DNA from: Culicoidibacter larvae
GTDB taxonomy: Bacteria > Bacillota_I > Bacilli_A > Culicoidibacterales > Culicoidibacteraceae
Assembly: GCF_005771635.1 (NCBI RefSeq)
Contig: NZ_VBWP01000002.1
Span: 62,001 to 126,000, forward strand
DNA length: 64,000 nt
Reading direction: 5' to 3'
Positions 26,259 through 37,015 of this stretch are shown one piece after another. Below the pieces are notes generated by a model, which was given only the letters and a program-made list of their open reading frames with translations, did no database searches and was not told the origin of the DNA. The position numbers and the translations under genes are program-made. How positions within the stretch are numbered: position 1 is the first letter of the stretch; each line of letters opens with the position of its first letter.

Positions 26259-26852
26259 TTAAACAGCAGCTACCGCTTTTTTAATTTGATCATTGTTTGC
26301 TGCTACCGCATCAGCTACTGGCAATTGCTCAATTGCCGTTCCTTGGATAACAACACTATCCACAACATCAATACCTAAGAAACTAAGTACTTGAGTGATA
26401 TGTGGTACAACTAAATCATTTTTGGTTCCGGTATGAATTCCGCCCATCGCATTGACAAGGATTGCTTTTTTACCTTTCATCATGCCTACAAGTTCTCCGG
26501 TTTCAGTATAGCCAAAAGTTTCTTTAGCAATAAATACATTGTCAAAATATTTATGTAATTCTGCTGGGAATGACAAGTTCCACATTGGCGCTGCAACAAC
26601 AAATAAATCTGCAGATTTAAATTGAGTTAACAACTCAGCTTGTTTTGCAGTTGCTTCATTTTGTTCTCCTTTACCCCAAGCTGGCATTAAATCATGTGCC
26701 AAACTTGGTACATTTGCTGCAAAAACATTTACTGTTTCAACAGTTGCATCTGGATATTTTGCTTGTAATTGTTTAATAACTTCATCAGCTGCTCCCATAG
26801 AGTATGATTTATCAGCAGTATTAAGATTAGCATCAATTCGTAAAATTTTCAT
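26259..26852 (-). CDS. azoR: FMN-dependent NADH-azoreductase
   Basis: This 197-residue flavodoxin-like quinone/azo reductase has the FMN phosphate loop near residues 9-18 (NLNTADKSYSM), AAPMWNLSFPAELHKYFDN and NAMGGIH. Family members reduce quinones and azo compounds with two electrons from NADH and protect against electrophile stress. AAGGAG precedes the ATG. It leads a two-gene operon with marR, inserted between dnaK and dnaJ. Confidence 0.9.
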   Translation of the reverse strand: MKILRIDANLNTADKSYSMGAADEVIKQLQAKYPDATVETVNVFAANVPSLAHDLMPAWGKGEQNEATAKQAELLTQFKSADLFVVAAPMWNLSFPAELHKYFDNVFIAKETFGYTETGELVGMMKGKKAILVNAMGGIHTGTKNDLVVPHITQVLSFLGIDVVDSVVIQGTAIEQLPVADAVAANNDQIKKAVAAV

Positions 26853-26870
26853 GTTTAAAAAACTCCTTTA

Positions 26871-26917
26871 ATTTGCGTTTACTTAAATAGTATATCAAAC
26901 GCAAATCTTTATATCAA
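26871..26917 (-). promoter_or_regulatory. azoR-marR promoter flanked by a perfect inverted repeat
   Basis: Minus strand: -35 TTGATA (26912-26917), 17-bp spacer, -10 TATACT (26889-26894). The 10-bp arms ATTTGCGTTT (26871-26880) and AAACGCAAAT (26897-26906) lie on either side of the -10 box. A repressor bound there would block RNA polymerase. MarR encoded in the operon is the natural candidate. Confidence 0.75.
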
Positions 26918-26946
26918 GATAAGTACTCCATATTGTTAAAAAACAA

Positions 26947-26976
26947 AAAATCACTGGCGAAACCGCCAGTGATTTT
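26947..26976 (-). terminator. Intrinsic terminator after dnaK
   Basis: A 13-bp perfect stem (AAAATCACTGGCG and its complement) with a four-base loop. It ends the hrcA-grpE-dnaK unit. Confidence 0.9.
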
Positions 26977-26983
26977 ACTCTCA

Positions 26984-28819
<1,836 letters not shown>

Positions 28820-28860
28820 TTATTAATTTATATAAATTTCGATATTAAAGCATAGTCAAG

Positions 28861-29409
28861 CTATTCTTTAATATTCACTTTCACCATACTTGCGCGAAGC
28901 ACACGGTCTTTTAACCGATAACCTCGTTGTAATTCCTCAAGAATGATATTATTATCCTTATCCGGATGATTCTCTTGCATAATAGCTTGATGCATATGTG
29001 GATCAAATTCACCATCAATAGGAATAATTTCAAGTCCTTCCTTCGCTAAAGCAGTAAACAATTGATTATAAATCATCTCAAACCCTTTAACAAAGCCGGC
29101 ATTTGCTTCGTCAGTCTCTTCAGTTGCGAGCGCCCGGTCAAAGCTATCTAAAACCGGTAAAAGCTCAGTAATCAAAGATTGTGACGCATATTTCAATGTT
29201 GTTTCAACATCAGTACGCGTGCGGCGCTTGAAGTTTTCAACTTCTGCGCGTTCACGCAATAATAATTCTTTTAATTTGTCCACTTCAACTTGAACTTCCG
29301 CTAAGGTGTCTTCAACCGTAGCTTCCGCCGTATCAGTTTCTTCAATATTTTCTTCTACTAATTCTTCTTCAAGAACTTCATCTTTTTTATTATCTTTTTT
29401 TGACGACAT
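28861..29409 (-). CDS. grpE: Nucleotide exchange factor GrpE
   Basis: This 182-residue protein has an acidic N-terminal tail, a long helix (ERAEVENFKRRTRTD) and the C-terminal beta domain GYRLKDRVLRASMVKVN. It releases ADP from DnaK. It lies between hrcA and dnaK in the standard order. Confidence 0.96.
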   Translation of the reverse strand: MSSKKDNKKDEVLEEELVEENIEETDTAEATVEDTLAEVQVEVDKLKELLLRERAEVENFKRRTRTDVETTLKYASQSLITELLPVLDSFDRALATEETDEANAGFVKGFEMIYNQLFTALAKEGLEIIPIDGEFDPHMHQAIMQENHPDKDNNIILEELQRGYRLKDRVLRASMVKVNIKE

Positions 29410-29425
29410 TAGTTCGCACCTCCAT

Positions 29426-30445
29426 TTATATTGTAATAGTTTTCCCTACTATATTCAGTAATTCAGCAACTTTTTGATAGTCTAAGCGAATTGGTCCCAA
29501 TATAGCAATTGTTCCGTGACCACGAATTGGCATTCGGAATGTAGTACTAATTAATGCGCACTCTTCAAAGCAAACATCACCAATCTCACTACCGATACGA
29601 ATATCAATTCCGGGTTCGTTCTGTTTAAGGCTGCTAAGTCGTGCATCATCTTCTAAAAATTCAAACATTGCTTTTATAGTATTGCGTTCAAATTCTGACT
29701 GCAATAATAAATTGGCTTGCCCGCTGAAATAAGTAATTGATGTATTCATTGCACTGAAAAATTGTAAAATCGCATCATGAATCTGATCATAATGATCGAT
29801 ATATTCTTCAAGCAATGGTTTGATATCATTTTCTAACTTATCAAACACTTCATTTAACGGTACACCATTTAACATTTGATTCAAAAATTTAATAGTATTA
29901 TCTAACATTTCAAACTCGTACATTGTAGCCAATTGAAACAACCTAGTTTCAATCTGGCCTTGATCAGTAACAACCAGTACGGCAGCCTGATTAGCTGATA
30001 CCCGTAACATTCGTACTTGTACAATCGTATTTCTGCGAGCCGAAGGACCGATAAAAATAGCTGTTAGGCCGGTTTCATCTGATAATACTCTCAACAACAA
30101 TTGAATCTTCTCATCAAAAGCAATATCGCGGCGCATTACAATACGTTCAATCTGTTCAGCAGCATCCATATCATCATCAGTCACTTCCTGAACATCATCT
30201 GCGATATCCAAAAAATGATTAATATAGAAACGATAGCCACTCAACGAAGGAACACGCCCCGAAGAGGTATGTGTTTTTTCTAACAAGCCTAGTTCTTCAA
30301 GCATTGCCATCTCATTACGGATAGTTGCCGAACTATAAGGCATATCATATTTTTGGATCAATAACTTTGATCCGACCGGATGAGCGGTATGAATAAATTC
30401 ATCAATAATTGCTTTTAAAACAATTGACCTCCGAGTAGTTAACAC
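29426..30445 (-). CDS. hrcA: Heat-inducible transcription repressor HrcA
   Basis: This 339-residue repressor has an N-terminal winged helix (SSATIRNEMAMLEELGLLEK, HTSSGRVPS) and a C-terminal GAF-like domain. It binds CIRCE and is kept active by GroEL. The start is the GTG at 30445, six bases after AGAGGTG; the longer open frame would run into the operator. Its own promoter and the distant dnaJ promoter carry CIRCE. Confidence 0.95.
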   Translation of the reverse strand: MLTTRRSIVLKAIIDEFIHTAHPVGSKLLIQKYDMPYSSATIRNEMAMLEELGLLEKTHTSSGRVPSLSGYRFYINHFLDIADDVQEVTDDDMDAAEQIERIVMRRDIAFDEKIQLLLRVLSDETGLTAIFIGPSARRNTIVQVRMLRVSANQAAVLVVTDQGQIETRLFQLATMYEFEMLDNTIKFLNQMLNGVPLNEVFDKLENDIKPLLEEYIDHYDQIHDAILQFFSAMNTSITYFSGQANLLLQSEFERNTIKAMFEFLEDDARLSSLKQNEPGIDIRIGSEIGDVCFEECALISTTFRMPIRGHGTIAILGPIRLDYQKVAELLNIVGKTITI

Positions 30446-30459
30446 TATAATCACCTCTT

Positions 30460-30519
30460 TTAGCACCCTGTTATCTCAAGTGCTAAAACCATTATACCCG
30501 ATTGCTTTGGCACTGTCAA
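30460..30519 (-). promoter_or_regulatory. hrcA operon SigA promoter with CIRCE
   Basis: Consensus -35 TTGACA (30514-30519), 17-bp spacer and -10 TATAAT (30491-30496) on the minus strand. CIRCE TTAGCACCC-N9-AAGTGCTAA (30460-30486) covers the predicted transcription start. Confidence 0.93.
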
Positions 30520-30529
30520 GACAAATGTG

Positions 30530-31654
30530 CTAATCAAGCAAAAAAGCTTGTAAAACCTCATTTGACACAAAAATTCCCTCCTGTGCCAAACGAATATAGC
30601 CGCCAACTACCTCCAGCTTTTCGGTCGCAATGAAGCGAGCAACTATATCTCCGTAAATCTCCTCAAATGGGGTATTGAAACGGCGCCCGAATTCCGCCGG
30701 GTCAATACCCTCACGCTTTCTTAAACCAAGAAAAACAAACTCCTCCATCTGAGCTTGCTGGCTTAATCGCTCTTCAGCCACAAGCGGACGTTCTCCCTGT
30801 TCAAGCATAGCTATATACTTATTAATCGAACGAGTATTACCATAACGCACTCCAGCAATATAACCATGCGCACCTAAACCTATACCGTAATATTCATCTG
30901 CATTCCAATATGTTAAATTATGCCGGCTCTCAAACCCAGGTTTTGCAAAATTACTCACTTCATAATGCTCATAACCAGCTTCCTGCAAAGCTTCCTGGAC
31001 ATAAGAATACATCACAAACTGCAATTCCTCATCAGTCTCACTAAACCAGCCCTGCTTCGCACCAATACCAAACACCGTATGTGGTTCAACAATTAACGCA
31101 TAAGTAGAAATATGGGTCACTTCCAAATCAAGAAAATGGCTGATATCTTTTTGCAAATCCGCCAAAGTCTGCTTAGGTAAAGCATAAATAAAGTCAATAT
31201 TAATATTAGTAAAACCTGCACGCTTAGCATCGCTAATACACCGTTCAACATCAGATCGACTATGTGTACGCCCTAACAACTGCAGGCGCTCCTCATCAAA
31301 AGTCTGCACCCCAATACTCAATCGATTCACTCCGGCCTGTCTTAAGAATTCCAGCTTCGCAAAGGTAAGCGATTCAGGATTGGCTTCAAAAGTACATTCC
31401 GTGTTTTCACCAATAAAAGGATTTATTGCTGAAAATAAATACTCCAGTTCTTCCAAATCCATACTTGATGGCGTTCCGCCACCAAAATACACCGTACGCA
31501 ATGGTCTCGCCTCCGGAAGCAGCAATGCTAGTTCACGATGCAGCTGCGTAATATATTCATGCCGTGCCTGATTGGCATAATAAATTTTGGAAAAATCACA
31601 GTATGTGCAAATTTGATTACAAAATGGAATATGGATATATAAAGCATCAATCAC
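30530..31654 (-). CDS. hemW: Radical SAM heme chaperone HemW
   Basis: This 374-residue protein has the N-terminal cluster motif CNQICTYCDF and YFGGGTPSSM. It has the HemW-type C-terminal domain rather than that of oxygen-independent coproporphyrinogen oxidase. Family members bind heme and deliver it to respiratory enzymes. It sits directly upstream of hrcA, as in Bacillus. No heme biosynthesis genes are seen in the window. Confidence 0.9.
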   Translation of the reverse strand: MIDALYIHIPFCNQICTYCDFSKIYYANQARHEYITQLHRELALLLPEARPLRTVYFGGGTPSSMDLEELEYLFSAINPFIGENTECTFEANPESLTFAKLEFLRQAGVNRLSIGVQTFDEERLQLLGRTHSRSDVERCISDAKRAGFTNINIDFIYALPKQTLADLQKDISHFLDLEVTHISTYALIVEPHTVFGIGAKQGWFSETDEELQFVMYSYVQEALQEAGYEHYEVSNFAKPGFESRHNLTYWNADEYYGIGLGAHGYIAGVRYGNTRSINKYIAMLEQGERPLVAEERLSQQAQMEEFVFLGLRKREGIDPAEFGRRFNTPFEEIYGDIVARFIATEKLEVVGGYIRLAQEGIFVSNEVLQAFLLD

Positions 31655-31752
31655 TTGATTTACCTCCGATATAATTCTCTTATCAACAAAGCTACACTTG
31701 CCTTGCTGATGATCAGGTTTAATTATATCACATATATAAAGACTGGTGAAAA

Positions 31753-32000
31753 TAAAAAAAAGCTATTGGCGAGGTAAGCCAATAGCTGGAAAACGTTACA
31801 AACGTAACCGTTTTTTATAAGAGGATATATATGAAAAAGTTTTTTTATTTAAAGGGGTGTTTTGGAAAGAATCATTCAAATCTGTTTGGGTTAAATTTGG
31901 ATGAAATACCGCCTTTATTTTTACCAAACAAGTTGGGTCGCTCACTTGGTATGCTTTTATTATAGGACAATAACATGTGCTTTGGTTGTTCTGTATGTGT
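31753..32000. repeat. Tandem structured element, copy 1 (candidate small RNA gene)
   Basis: Hairpin A has 10-bp arms 31761-31770/31778-31787 and loop GAGGTAA. On the minus strand a T run follows, so it can end a minus-strand transcript with loop UUACCUC. Hairpin B follows, with GTTAC/GTAAC (31795-31799/31804-31808) and outer AAAAC/GTTTT pairs. Then comes the conserved block ATAAGAGGATATATATG and, at 31959-31964, a minus-strand TATAAT. A plus-strand frame of 44 codons (31831-31965) is not conserved in copy 2 beyond six residues. Its strand and function are unknown. Confidence 0.6.
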
Positions 32001-32035
32001 AGTTTATGTGAAGTTTAGAAATTTGCTTTAAAACA

Positions 32036-32310
32036 ATAAAAAACTACCGGGGAGGTAACCCGGTAGCTCAAAACGTTGCAACTGCAACTGTTTTTATATA
32101 TATAAGAGGATATATATGAAAAAGTTTTTTTATTTTTTAAGGATTTATATTATTAAAAAGTTTTTATTTTTTTATCATATTTGTTCTGCTCGCTCGTATC
32201 GAACCACCTCCTCCAAGATATTAAATTCTGTCTTACTTGTTGTCTTTATCTTGGTATGCTTTTAGTATACAGGTCTGATATGTTGTTCAATTGTTCACTA
32301 TGTGTTCTTT
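32036..32310. repeat. Tandem structured element, copy 2 (candidate small RNA gene)
   Basis: This has the same order as copy 1. Hairpin A has arms 32044-32051/32059-32066 (CTACCGGG) and the identical GAGGTAA loop. Hairpin B has GTTGC/GCAAC (32075-32079/32084-32088), then the ATAAGAGGATATATATG block. A minus-strand TATACT is at 32264-32269. Stem bases differ from copy 1 but pairing is kept (GTTAC/GTAAC against GTTGC/GCAAC), which indicates selection on RNA structure. The offset between copies is about 285 bp in the first half and 305 bp in the second. Confidence 0.6.
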
Positions 32311-32362
32311 ATATGGAGATAAACTTACAACATTGTCAGTTCATATTTTTGGAGAAAAAAAT

Positions 32363-32394
32363 AAAGCCAAGTCTGACAAGCAGACTTGGCTTTT
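32363..32394 (-). terminator. Intrinsic terminator after rny
   Basis: A stem of about 13 bp (AAAGCCAAGTCTG and its complement) with an ACAAG loop. The T run is on the minus strand. Confidence 0.88.
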
Positions 32395-32397
32395 CCT

Positions 32398-33960
32398 TTA
32401 CTTAGCAACTTCAGAAACCCTTACCTCACGGATAACAGTAACTTTAATTACCCCTGGATATTGTAGTTCGTTTTCAATTCGTTCTTTAATTTTTCCGGCA
32501 ATTACATGTGCGCTAACATCATCCACTTGCTCTGGGTAAACAATAACCCGAATTTCACGACCAGCTTGAATAGCAAATGATTTTTCCACACCATCAAATG
32601 ATGTTGAAATTTCTTCAAGTGCCTCAAGACGTTTTACATAGTTTTCAATTGATTCGCTGCGAGCACCAGGACGACCAGCACTTAATGAATCAGCTGCAGC
32701 AACTAATGTTGCAATGACGCTGGTTGCTTCCTTATCACCATGATGTGATTCGATAGCATTAATAACAACGGCATTTTCTTTATACTTCTTAGCAACTTCA
32801 GCACCTAAAGTGACATGACTGCCTTCAACTTCATAATCAACTGCTTTTCCAATATCGTGCAGTAATCCAGCGCGGCGAGCTAGAGTGACATCCTCACCTA
32901 ATTCTCCGGCCATCAATCCGGTTAAATAAGCAACTTCAACAGAATGTTTAAGCACATTTTGCCCATAGCTTGTCCGGAAATGTAAACGACCTAATAATTT
33001 CACCAGTTCCGGATGCATATTACCGACAACTGTTTCAAATACTGCCTGTTCACCAGCTTCTTTAATCATTTGGTTAACATCACGAGATGCTTTTTCAAAT
33101 AACTCTTCAATTCGTCCCGGATGGATACGTCCATCCTCAACTAATGCTTCAACCGTTTGCTTAGCAACTTGCCGGCGTACCGGATCAAAGCAAGAAAGTA
33201 CAACTGCTTCTGGTGTATCATCAATAATTAAATCTACACCGGTTAATGATTCAATAGTTCGAATATTTCGACCTTCACGACCGATTAAACGACCTTTCAT
33301 ATCATCACTTGGCAAGTTCACAACCGATACAGTTCTTTCAGTTGTTACTTCAGCAGCATAACGCTGAATTGCAAGTGATAAAACATTTCTGGCATTCTTG
33401 TCAGCATTTTCTTTTGCTTCCAATTCCATCTGACGAACATAACTTCCCAACTCATGCGAAATTTGTTCCTCGGTTCTTTTAAAAATCTCTTCTTTAGCTT
33501 CATTGCTGGTAAACCCTGCAATGTGTTCAAGTTTTTCGGTTTGTTGTGATATCAGATTCTCGATTTTTACTCGTTCTGTATCTAAATCACTGTTTTTCTT
33601 TTGTAATGTGTTTTCACGATCCTCGATTGCTTTTTCACGTTTTTCAACTGCTGTTTGGCGCGACTCAAAATTCTCCTCACGCATCAACAGTAACTTTTCA
33701 CGTTCATTTACCTCACTTTTACGTTCGCGAATTTCTTGTTCATTATCCATTTTAAGTATATGAACTTCTTCTTTAGCTTCCAATAATAATTCTTTTTTTC
33801 GAGCTGCCGCTTCTTTTTCGGCCTCTACTAACATTCCTTCAACTGTTTTACCAGCTTTTTTAAAATTATTAATAACAGCTTTACGACTAAAAAATGCTGC
33901 TAAAAGCGCAGTGGCAAGCAATACGGGGATGAAAATCAATATCAAAACTTCTGTTGACAT
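32398..33960 (-). CDS. rny: Ribonuclease Y
   Basis: This 520-residue membrane-tethered endoribonuclease starts mRNA decay in many Firmicutes. It has one N-terminal span (about residues 4-24), a long charged coiled coil to about residue 200, a KH domain ([16 protein letters not shown]) and an HD domain with the catalytic LLHDIGKA. Its length matches the family. It lies downstream of recA as in Bacillus. Confidence 0.97.
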   Translation of the reverse strand: MSTEVLILIFIPVLLATALLAAFFSRKAVINNFKKAGKTVEGMLVEAEKEAAARKKELLLEAKEEVHILKMDNEQEIRERKSEVNEREKLLLMREENFESRQTAVEKREKAIEDRENTLQKKNSDLDTERVKIENLISQQTEKLEHIAGFTSNEAKEEIFKRTEEQISHELGSYVRQMELEAKENADKNARNVLSLAIQRYAAEVTTERTVSVVNLPSDDMKGRLIGREGRNIRTIESLTGVDLIIDDTPEAVVLSCFDPVRRQVAKQTVEALVEDGRIHPGRIEELFEKASRDVNQMIKEAGEQAVFETVVGNMHPELVKLLGRLHFRTSYGQNVLKHSVEVAYLTGLMAGELGEDVTLARRAGLLHDIGKAVDYEVEGSHVTLGAEVAKKYKENAVVINAIESHHGDKEATSVIATLVAAADSLSAGRPGARSESIENYVKRLEALEEISTSFDGVEKSFAIQAGREIRVIVYPEQVDDVSAHVIAGKIKERIENELQYPGVIKVTVIREVRVSEVAK

Positions 33961-34096
33961 TCATACACCTCCATATGATTCCTTTTTTCTGTCATGTGCT
34001 TTCTATTATTTCATAGTATAGAATTCACTTCTATACCTCTTTAATTATAGAGCTTTTTATACCCGATAGTCAACCAGAAAACTACATTATAAAAAA

Positions 34097-34134
34097 AGAA
34101 AAGTAGCGTTTTCACAAAACACCTACTTTTCTCT
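34097..34134 (-). terminator. Terminator-like hairpin after recA
   Basis: AGAAAAGTAG pairs with CTACTTTTCT. A TTTT/AAAA inner part extends the stem imperfectly. Confidence 0.6.
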
Positions 34135-34137
34135 TAA

Positions 34138-35172
34138 TTATTCATCATCTTCGTTTGTTGCCACTGTCTCTTCAATCTCTTCTTCAACAATAGCGTAATG
34201 GTCACGGATAAGTCCTTCAATTTCATCGGCGATTTCTGGATTGTTTTGAAGGAAAATTTTAGAATTTTCACGACCTTGACCAATCTTTTCACCTTTGTAT
34301 GAGAACCATGCCCCAGCTTTATCAACAATATCAAGAGCAACTCCCATATCAACCAATTCACCGGTTTTAGAGATTCCCTCTCCGTACATAATATCAACTT
34401 CAGCTAGTTTAAATGGCGGAGCCATTTTATTTTTTACAACTTTAATTCTGGTTTTGTTCCCTTTAATCTCAATACCATCCTTAATTGCTTCACCTTTACG
34501 AATGTCTAAGCGAACAGAAGAATAGAACTTCAATGCCCGACCACCGGGAGTTACTTCCGGACTACCGAACATAACACCAACTTTTTCACGTAATTGGTTA
34601 ATAAAGATAACTATTGTATTTGATTTATTAACAATACCAGCAAGTTTACGTAAAGCTTGTGACATCAGACGTGCTTGTAACCCAACATGTGAATCACCCA
34701 TCTCACCTTCAATCTCCGCTTTCGGCACTAATGCTGCAACTGAATCGACAACAAGTACATCAACAGCACCACTTCGTACCAATGCTTCAGTAATCTCCAA
34801 AGCTTGTTCACCAGTATCTGGTTGCGAAACTAATAGTTCATCAATATTAACGCCAAGTTTCTTAGCATAAACCGGATCCATAGCATGTTCCGCATCAATA
34901 AATGCTGCTTGACCACCAGCTTTTTGTGCTTCCGCAACAGTATGTAAAGCGATTGTCGTTTTCCCTGAACTTTCTGGTCCATAAACTTCAATAATTCTTC
35001 CGCGTGGATATCCGCCAATCCCTAATGCGATGTCCAATCCAATTGATCCAGAAGAAACAGTTTCAATTTTTACATTAGGTTTTTCACCTAATTTCATAAC
35101 AGCACCTTTACCAAATTGTTTCTCAATTTGTTTCATTGCTTCATCAAGTGCTTTTTGTCTTTCTGTGCTCAT
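34138..35172 (-). CDS. recA: Recombinase RecA
   Basis: This 344-residue recombinase has Walker [10 protein letters not shown], the DNA-binding loops around [19 protein letters not shown] and [15 protein letters not shown], and an acidic C-terminal tail. It drives strand exchange and SOS induction. AGGAGG precedes the ATG. It follows the PgsA-like gene by 33 bases; the usual cinA between them is absent. I did not find a clear LexA box in the short gap. Confidence 0.98.
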   Translation of the reverse strand: MSTERQKALDEAMKQIEKQFGKGAVMKLGEKPNVKIETVSSGSIGLDIALGIGGYPRGRIIEVYGPESSGKTTIALHTVAEAQKAGGQAAFIDAEHAMDPVYAKKLGVNIDELLVSQPDTGEQALEITEALVRSGAVDVLVVDSVAALVPKAEIEGEMGDSHVGLQARLMSQALRKLAGIVNKSNTIVIFINQLREKVGVMFGSPEVTPGGRALKFYSSVRLDIRKGEAIKDGIEIKGNKTRIKVVKNKMAPPFKLAEVDIMYGEGISKTGELVDMGVALDIVDKAGAWFSYKGEKIGQGRENSKIFLQNNPEIADEIEGLIRDHYAIVEEEIEETVATNEDDE

Positions 35173-35205
35173 AATAAACCTCCTCGTGTTTATCTATTCG
35201 TAATT

Positions 35206-35814
35206 TTACTTACTTTCTCTCAATAATTTTTGCATATTCAAATATGTTAATGCCAATGATAAGATTGATACTACTGCTGCAACAATCAAGCAGATATCTT
35301 GCACCGGAATATTCCATAATTCAAATGGTTGATTCCCTAATACCGAAATAAGCATTGCGATAAAAAAGAAGAAGCGTTGAATTCCGGATATTTGCTCACT
35401 TAATGCACCATTACCAGCGTAAGCATATTGCAAACGCAGACCATACATAACCAACTCACGAATAATAAAGACTAATGCAATATAAGTTGGAATATAGAAG
35501 TTCCCCAGTAAAAGAACTACCAATACAAGTGCAAAAAAGATATGAGCCTGTTCATCAGCAGGACGTAATAATTGATCAAGGTTACGTGCCTTATTGATGC
35601 GCATGTGCACAAATGTAAAATATTCCAAGATTCCAATGGCAATTATAATAACTGCAGTCAGGAAATGTGAAAACGGCAAAATAGCTCCATCAAAGAAGAA
35701 TTGAATGCTTCCGCCAAAGTTCGGAATATAGAAAATAGCAATCATTCCGACTGTTAAAAGCAATCGTACTGCTATCGTTAAATAATCACGTCTAAAAATA
35801 CTTGTCTGATTCAC
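35206..35814 (-). CDS. PgsA homologue lacking the CDP-alcohol phosphotransferase signature
   Basis: This 202-residue membrane protein has about six spans. It aligns along its length with phosphatidylglycerophosphate synthase, including the RE...GLRL block (IIRELVMYGLRLQ). It also occupies the usual pgsA place before recA. The family signature DxxDGxxAR...GxxxDxxxD is lost: aligned positions read E64, T67, F68, M71, R72, Q81, P85 and Q89. It is probably not a synthase. The start is the GTG at 35814 after AAGGTGA; the longer open frame runs into RNase P RNA. Confidence 0.8.
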   Translation of the reverse strand: MNQTSIFRRDYLTIAVRLLLTVGMIAIFYIPNFGGSIQFFFDGAILPFSHFLTAVIIIAIGILEYFTFVHMRINKARNLDQLLRPADEQAHIFFALVLVVLLLGNFYIPTYIALVFIIRELVMYGLRLQYAYAGNGALSEQISGIQRFFFFIAMLISVLGNQPFELWNIPVQDICLIVAAVVSILSLALTYLNMQKLLRESK

Positions 35815-35851
35815 GTTTTCACCTTCATTTTCGAAATTTAATATCCCAGAA

Positions 35852-36241
35852 ATATACTCTGTAAGCCATGTTCTGTGTTTTTGTACGCAAACAGCCCTAA
35901 GGCCTTGTACAAAACAGTAATCATTTATCTGTGCACGAAGCACCCCGAACTTTGTTCATTTCCATCGTTCAGGCTCCCCTACCAAATTTGGGTTTCTCGC
36001 TCGCGGGGTTTACCAACGTTTCACCAGCAAAGTTTCCAATGCAGATTCGTCTCTGTGGCACTTTTAAAGATGACCTATCATATTGCAAGCAACTTAGATA
36101 AATCATGCAGCCGTACGGCTCTGGGAAGCCGTCTATCGCTTATTTTTTCGCAATACACGAACACTACAAACATCGCAGTCTGTGCGAGCATGGACTTTCC
36201 TCAACAATAATAAATTATTGCAGCGATTACTCGAGTATAAT
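35852..36241 (-). ncRNA. rnpB: RNase P RNA, class B
   Basis: On the minus strand, the 5' part has GAGTAATCGC and GAGGAAAGTCCATGCTCGCA. The middle has AAAGTGCCACAGAGACGA, GGTAAACCCC and GCGAGAAACCCAAATT. The 3' end has ACATGGCTTACAGAGTATA. All match the conserved regions of Bacillus-type RNase P RNA. P1 is formed by TATACTC (36239-36233) and GAGTATA (35859-35853). The ends are set from P1 and may be off by several bases. Location next to gpsB is as in Bacillus. Confidence 0.95.
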
Positions 36242-36260
36242 ACTGTCGATGCAAAATATT

Positions 36261-36310
36261 GAGACAGGCACTTAGAGCAAACACAAAAGCGTATTTACAA
36301 AGCCTGTCTC
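36261..36310 (-). repeat. Inverted repeat between gpsB and rnpB
   Basis: Perfect 9-bp arms GAGACAGGC (36261-36269) and GCCTGTCTC (36302-36310) enclose 32 bases, with weak outer pairing of GATGC/GCATC. There is no T run, so it is not a standard terminator. It may be a processing stem for the RNase P RNA precursor. Confidence 0.4.
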
Positions 36311-36333
36311 CAGCATCAATATTAACCTAATAA

Positions 36334-36690
36334 TTATTCTTCGTTAGCTGAACGAATGACACGAATAATTTCTGCCATTTGTTTTTCCAGCAAACTGATA
36401 CGACGAATTAAGTCGTAATTAGTCGCTTGAGCTGGTTGTCCGGCATCAGTGTCACTGGCAACTGATGCACTTGACGCGCTCTCTTTTGTTGCTTGAGCTG
36501 ATTTCAAATAATTTTTCAATTCCTCATTTTCAGTTGTTAAACGGTTGATTTCTTTTTGTAGCGCTTCATAGTCATGAATAACTTCATCTAAAAAATCATC
36601 AACTTCATTTTGACTATAACCGCGAATTTCATTACGAAACTCTTTTTCAAGAATATCCTGTACAGAAAGCTGTGATACTTGCTTCATCAT
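36334..36690 (-). CDS. gpsB: Cell division regulator GpsB
   Basis: This 118-residue DivIVA-like coiled-coil protein has the N-terminal membrane/partner-binding motif EKEFRNEIRGYSQNEVDDFLDEV. A Ser/Ala-rich linker and a C-terminal trimerisation helix follow. GpsB links class A PBPs to the septum, and two such PBPs are encoded just across the divergent gap. ATG 36690 and ATG 36687 are both possible after AGGAGG. Confidence 0.94.
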   Translation of the reverse strand: MMKQVSQLSVQDILEKEFRNEIRGYSQNEVDDFLDEVIHDYEALQKEINRLTTENEELKNYLKSAQATKESASSASVASDTDAGQPAQATNYDLIRRISLLEKQMAEIIRVIRSANEE

Positions 36691-36853
36691 TGTACCTCCT
36701 AAATTTATTCATCCCTATTGTAGCAAAACTTAACTCACAAATCAATAAAGAATACCGCTTTCCGTATGACAATAATGCGACACAAAAGCGACAGCGACAT
36801 CCCTGTCGGCCAATTATTAGCCACTTTTAATGTTATCTTGGGAGAAATTTTTG

Positions 36854-36888
36854 GAAAGGGGATTGTCCCGGCGATACAATTCCCTTTC
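36854..36888. repeat. Unassigned hairpin in the gpsB-recU gap
   Basis: The divergent gap 36691-37036 holds the recU promoter and a 12-bp stem of 36854-36865 with 36877-36888 (one G-U pair) and an 11-base loop. No T run follows on either strand. A smaller hairpin CGACAG/CTGTCG lies near 36800. I can assign neither to a known family. Confidence 0.4.
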
Positions 36889-36985
36889 TTCCCTATATAT
36901 AATACTCAACTTTTATCATAGTTTCACAATCAAAAAAATTCAGAATATGACTTACAAAAATGTTACTTCGCGCTTCCAGAAAAAA

Positions 36986-37015
36986 TTGTACTTTCAAGAG
37001 TTAATATAGTATAAT
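36986..37015 (+). promoter_or_regulatory. recU-pbp promoter
   Basis: -35 TTGTAC (36986-36991), 18-bp spacer, -10 TATAAT (37010-37015). The ribosome binding site AAGGTGA and the recU ATG follow. Confidence 0.75.

Noticed and set aside
31786-31801. Catabolite-responsive (cre) element near GAAAACGTTACA
   Set aside because: It misses several fixed positions of the cre consensus and its copy-2 counterpart fits no better.
31831-32265. Two plus-strand small ORFs (31831-31965 and 32116-32265), both starting MKKFFY after an AGAGGA site
   Set aside because: Apart from the first six residues the peptides do not resemble each other, while the RNA stems are preserved by paired changes. I treat them as part of the structured element, not as genes.
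35815-35943. N-terminal extension of the PgsA-like frame
   Set aside because: It runs into RNase P RNA. A GTG with a good ribosome binding site at 35814 gives a family-like N-terminus.
35875-36210. Plus-strand ORF of 111 codons
   Set aside because: It lies inside RNase P RNA on the opposite strand and is chance coding.
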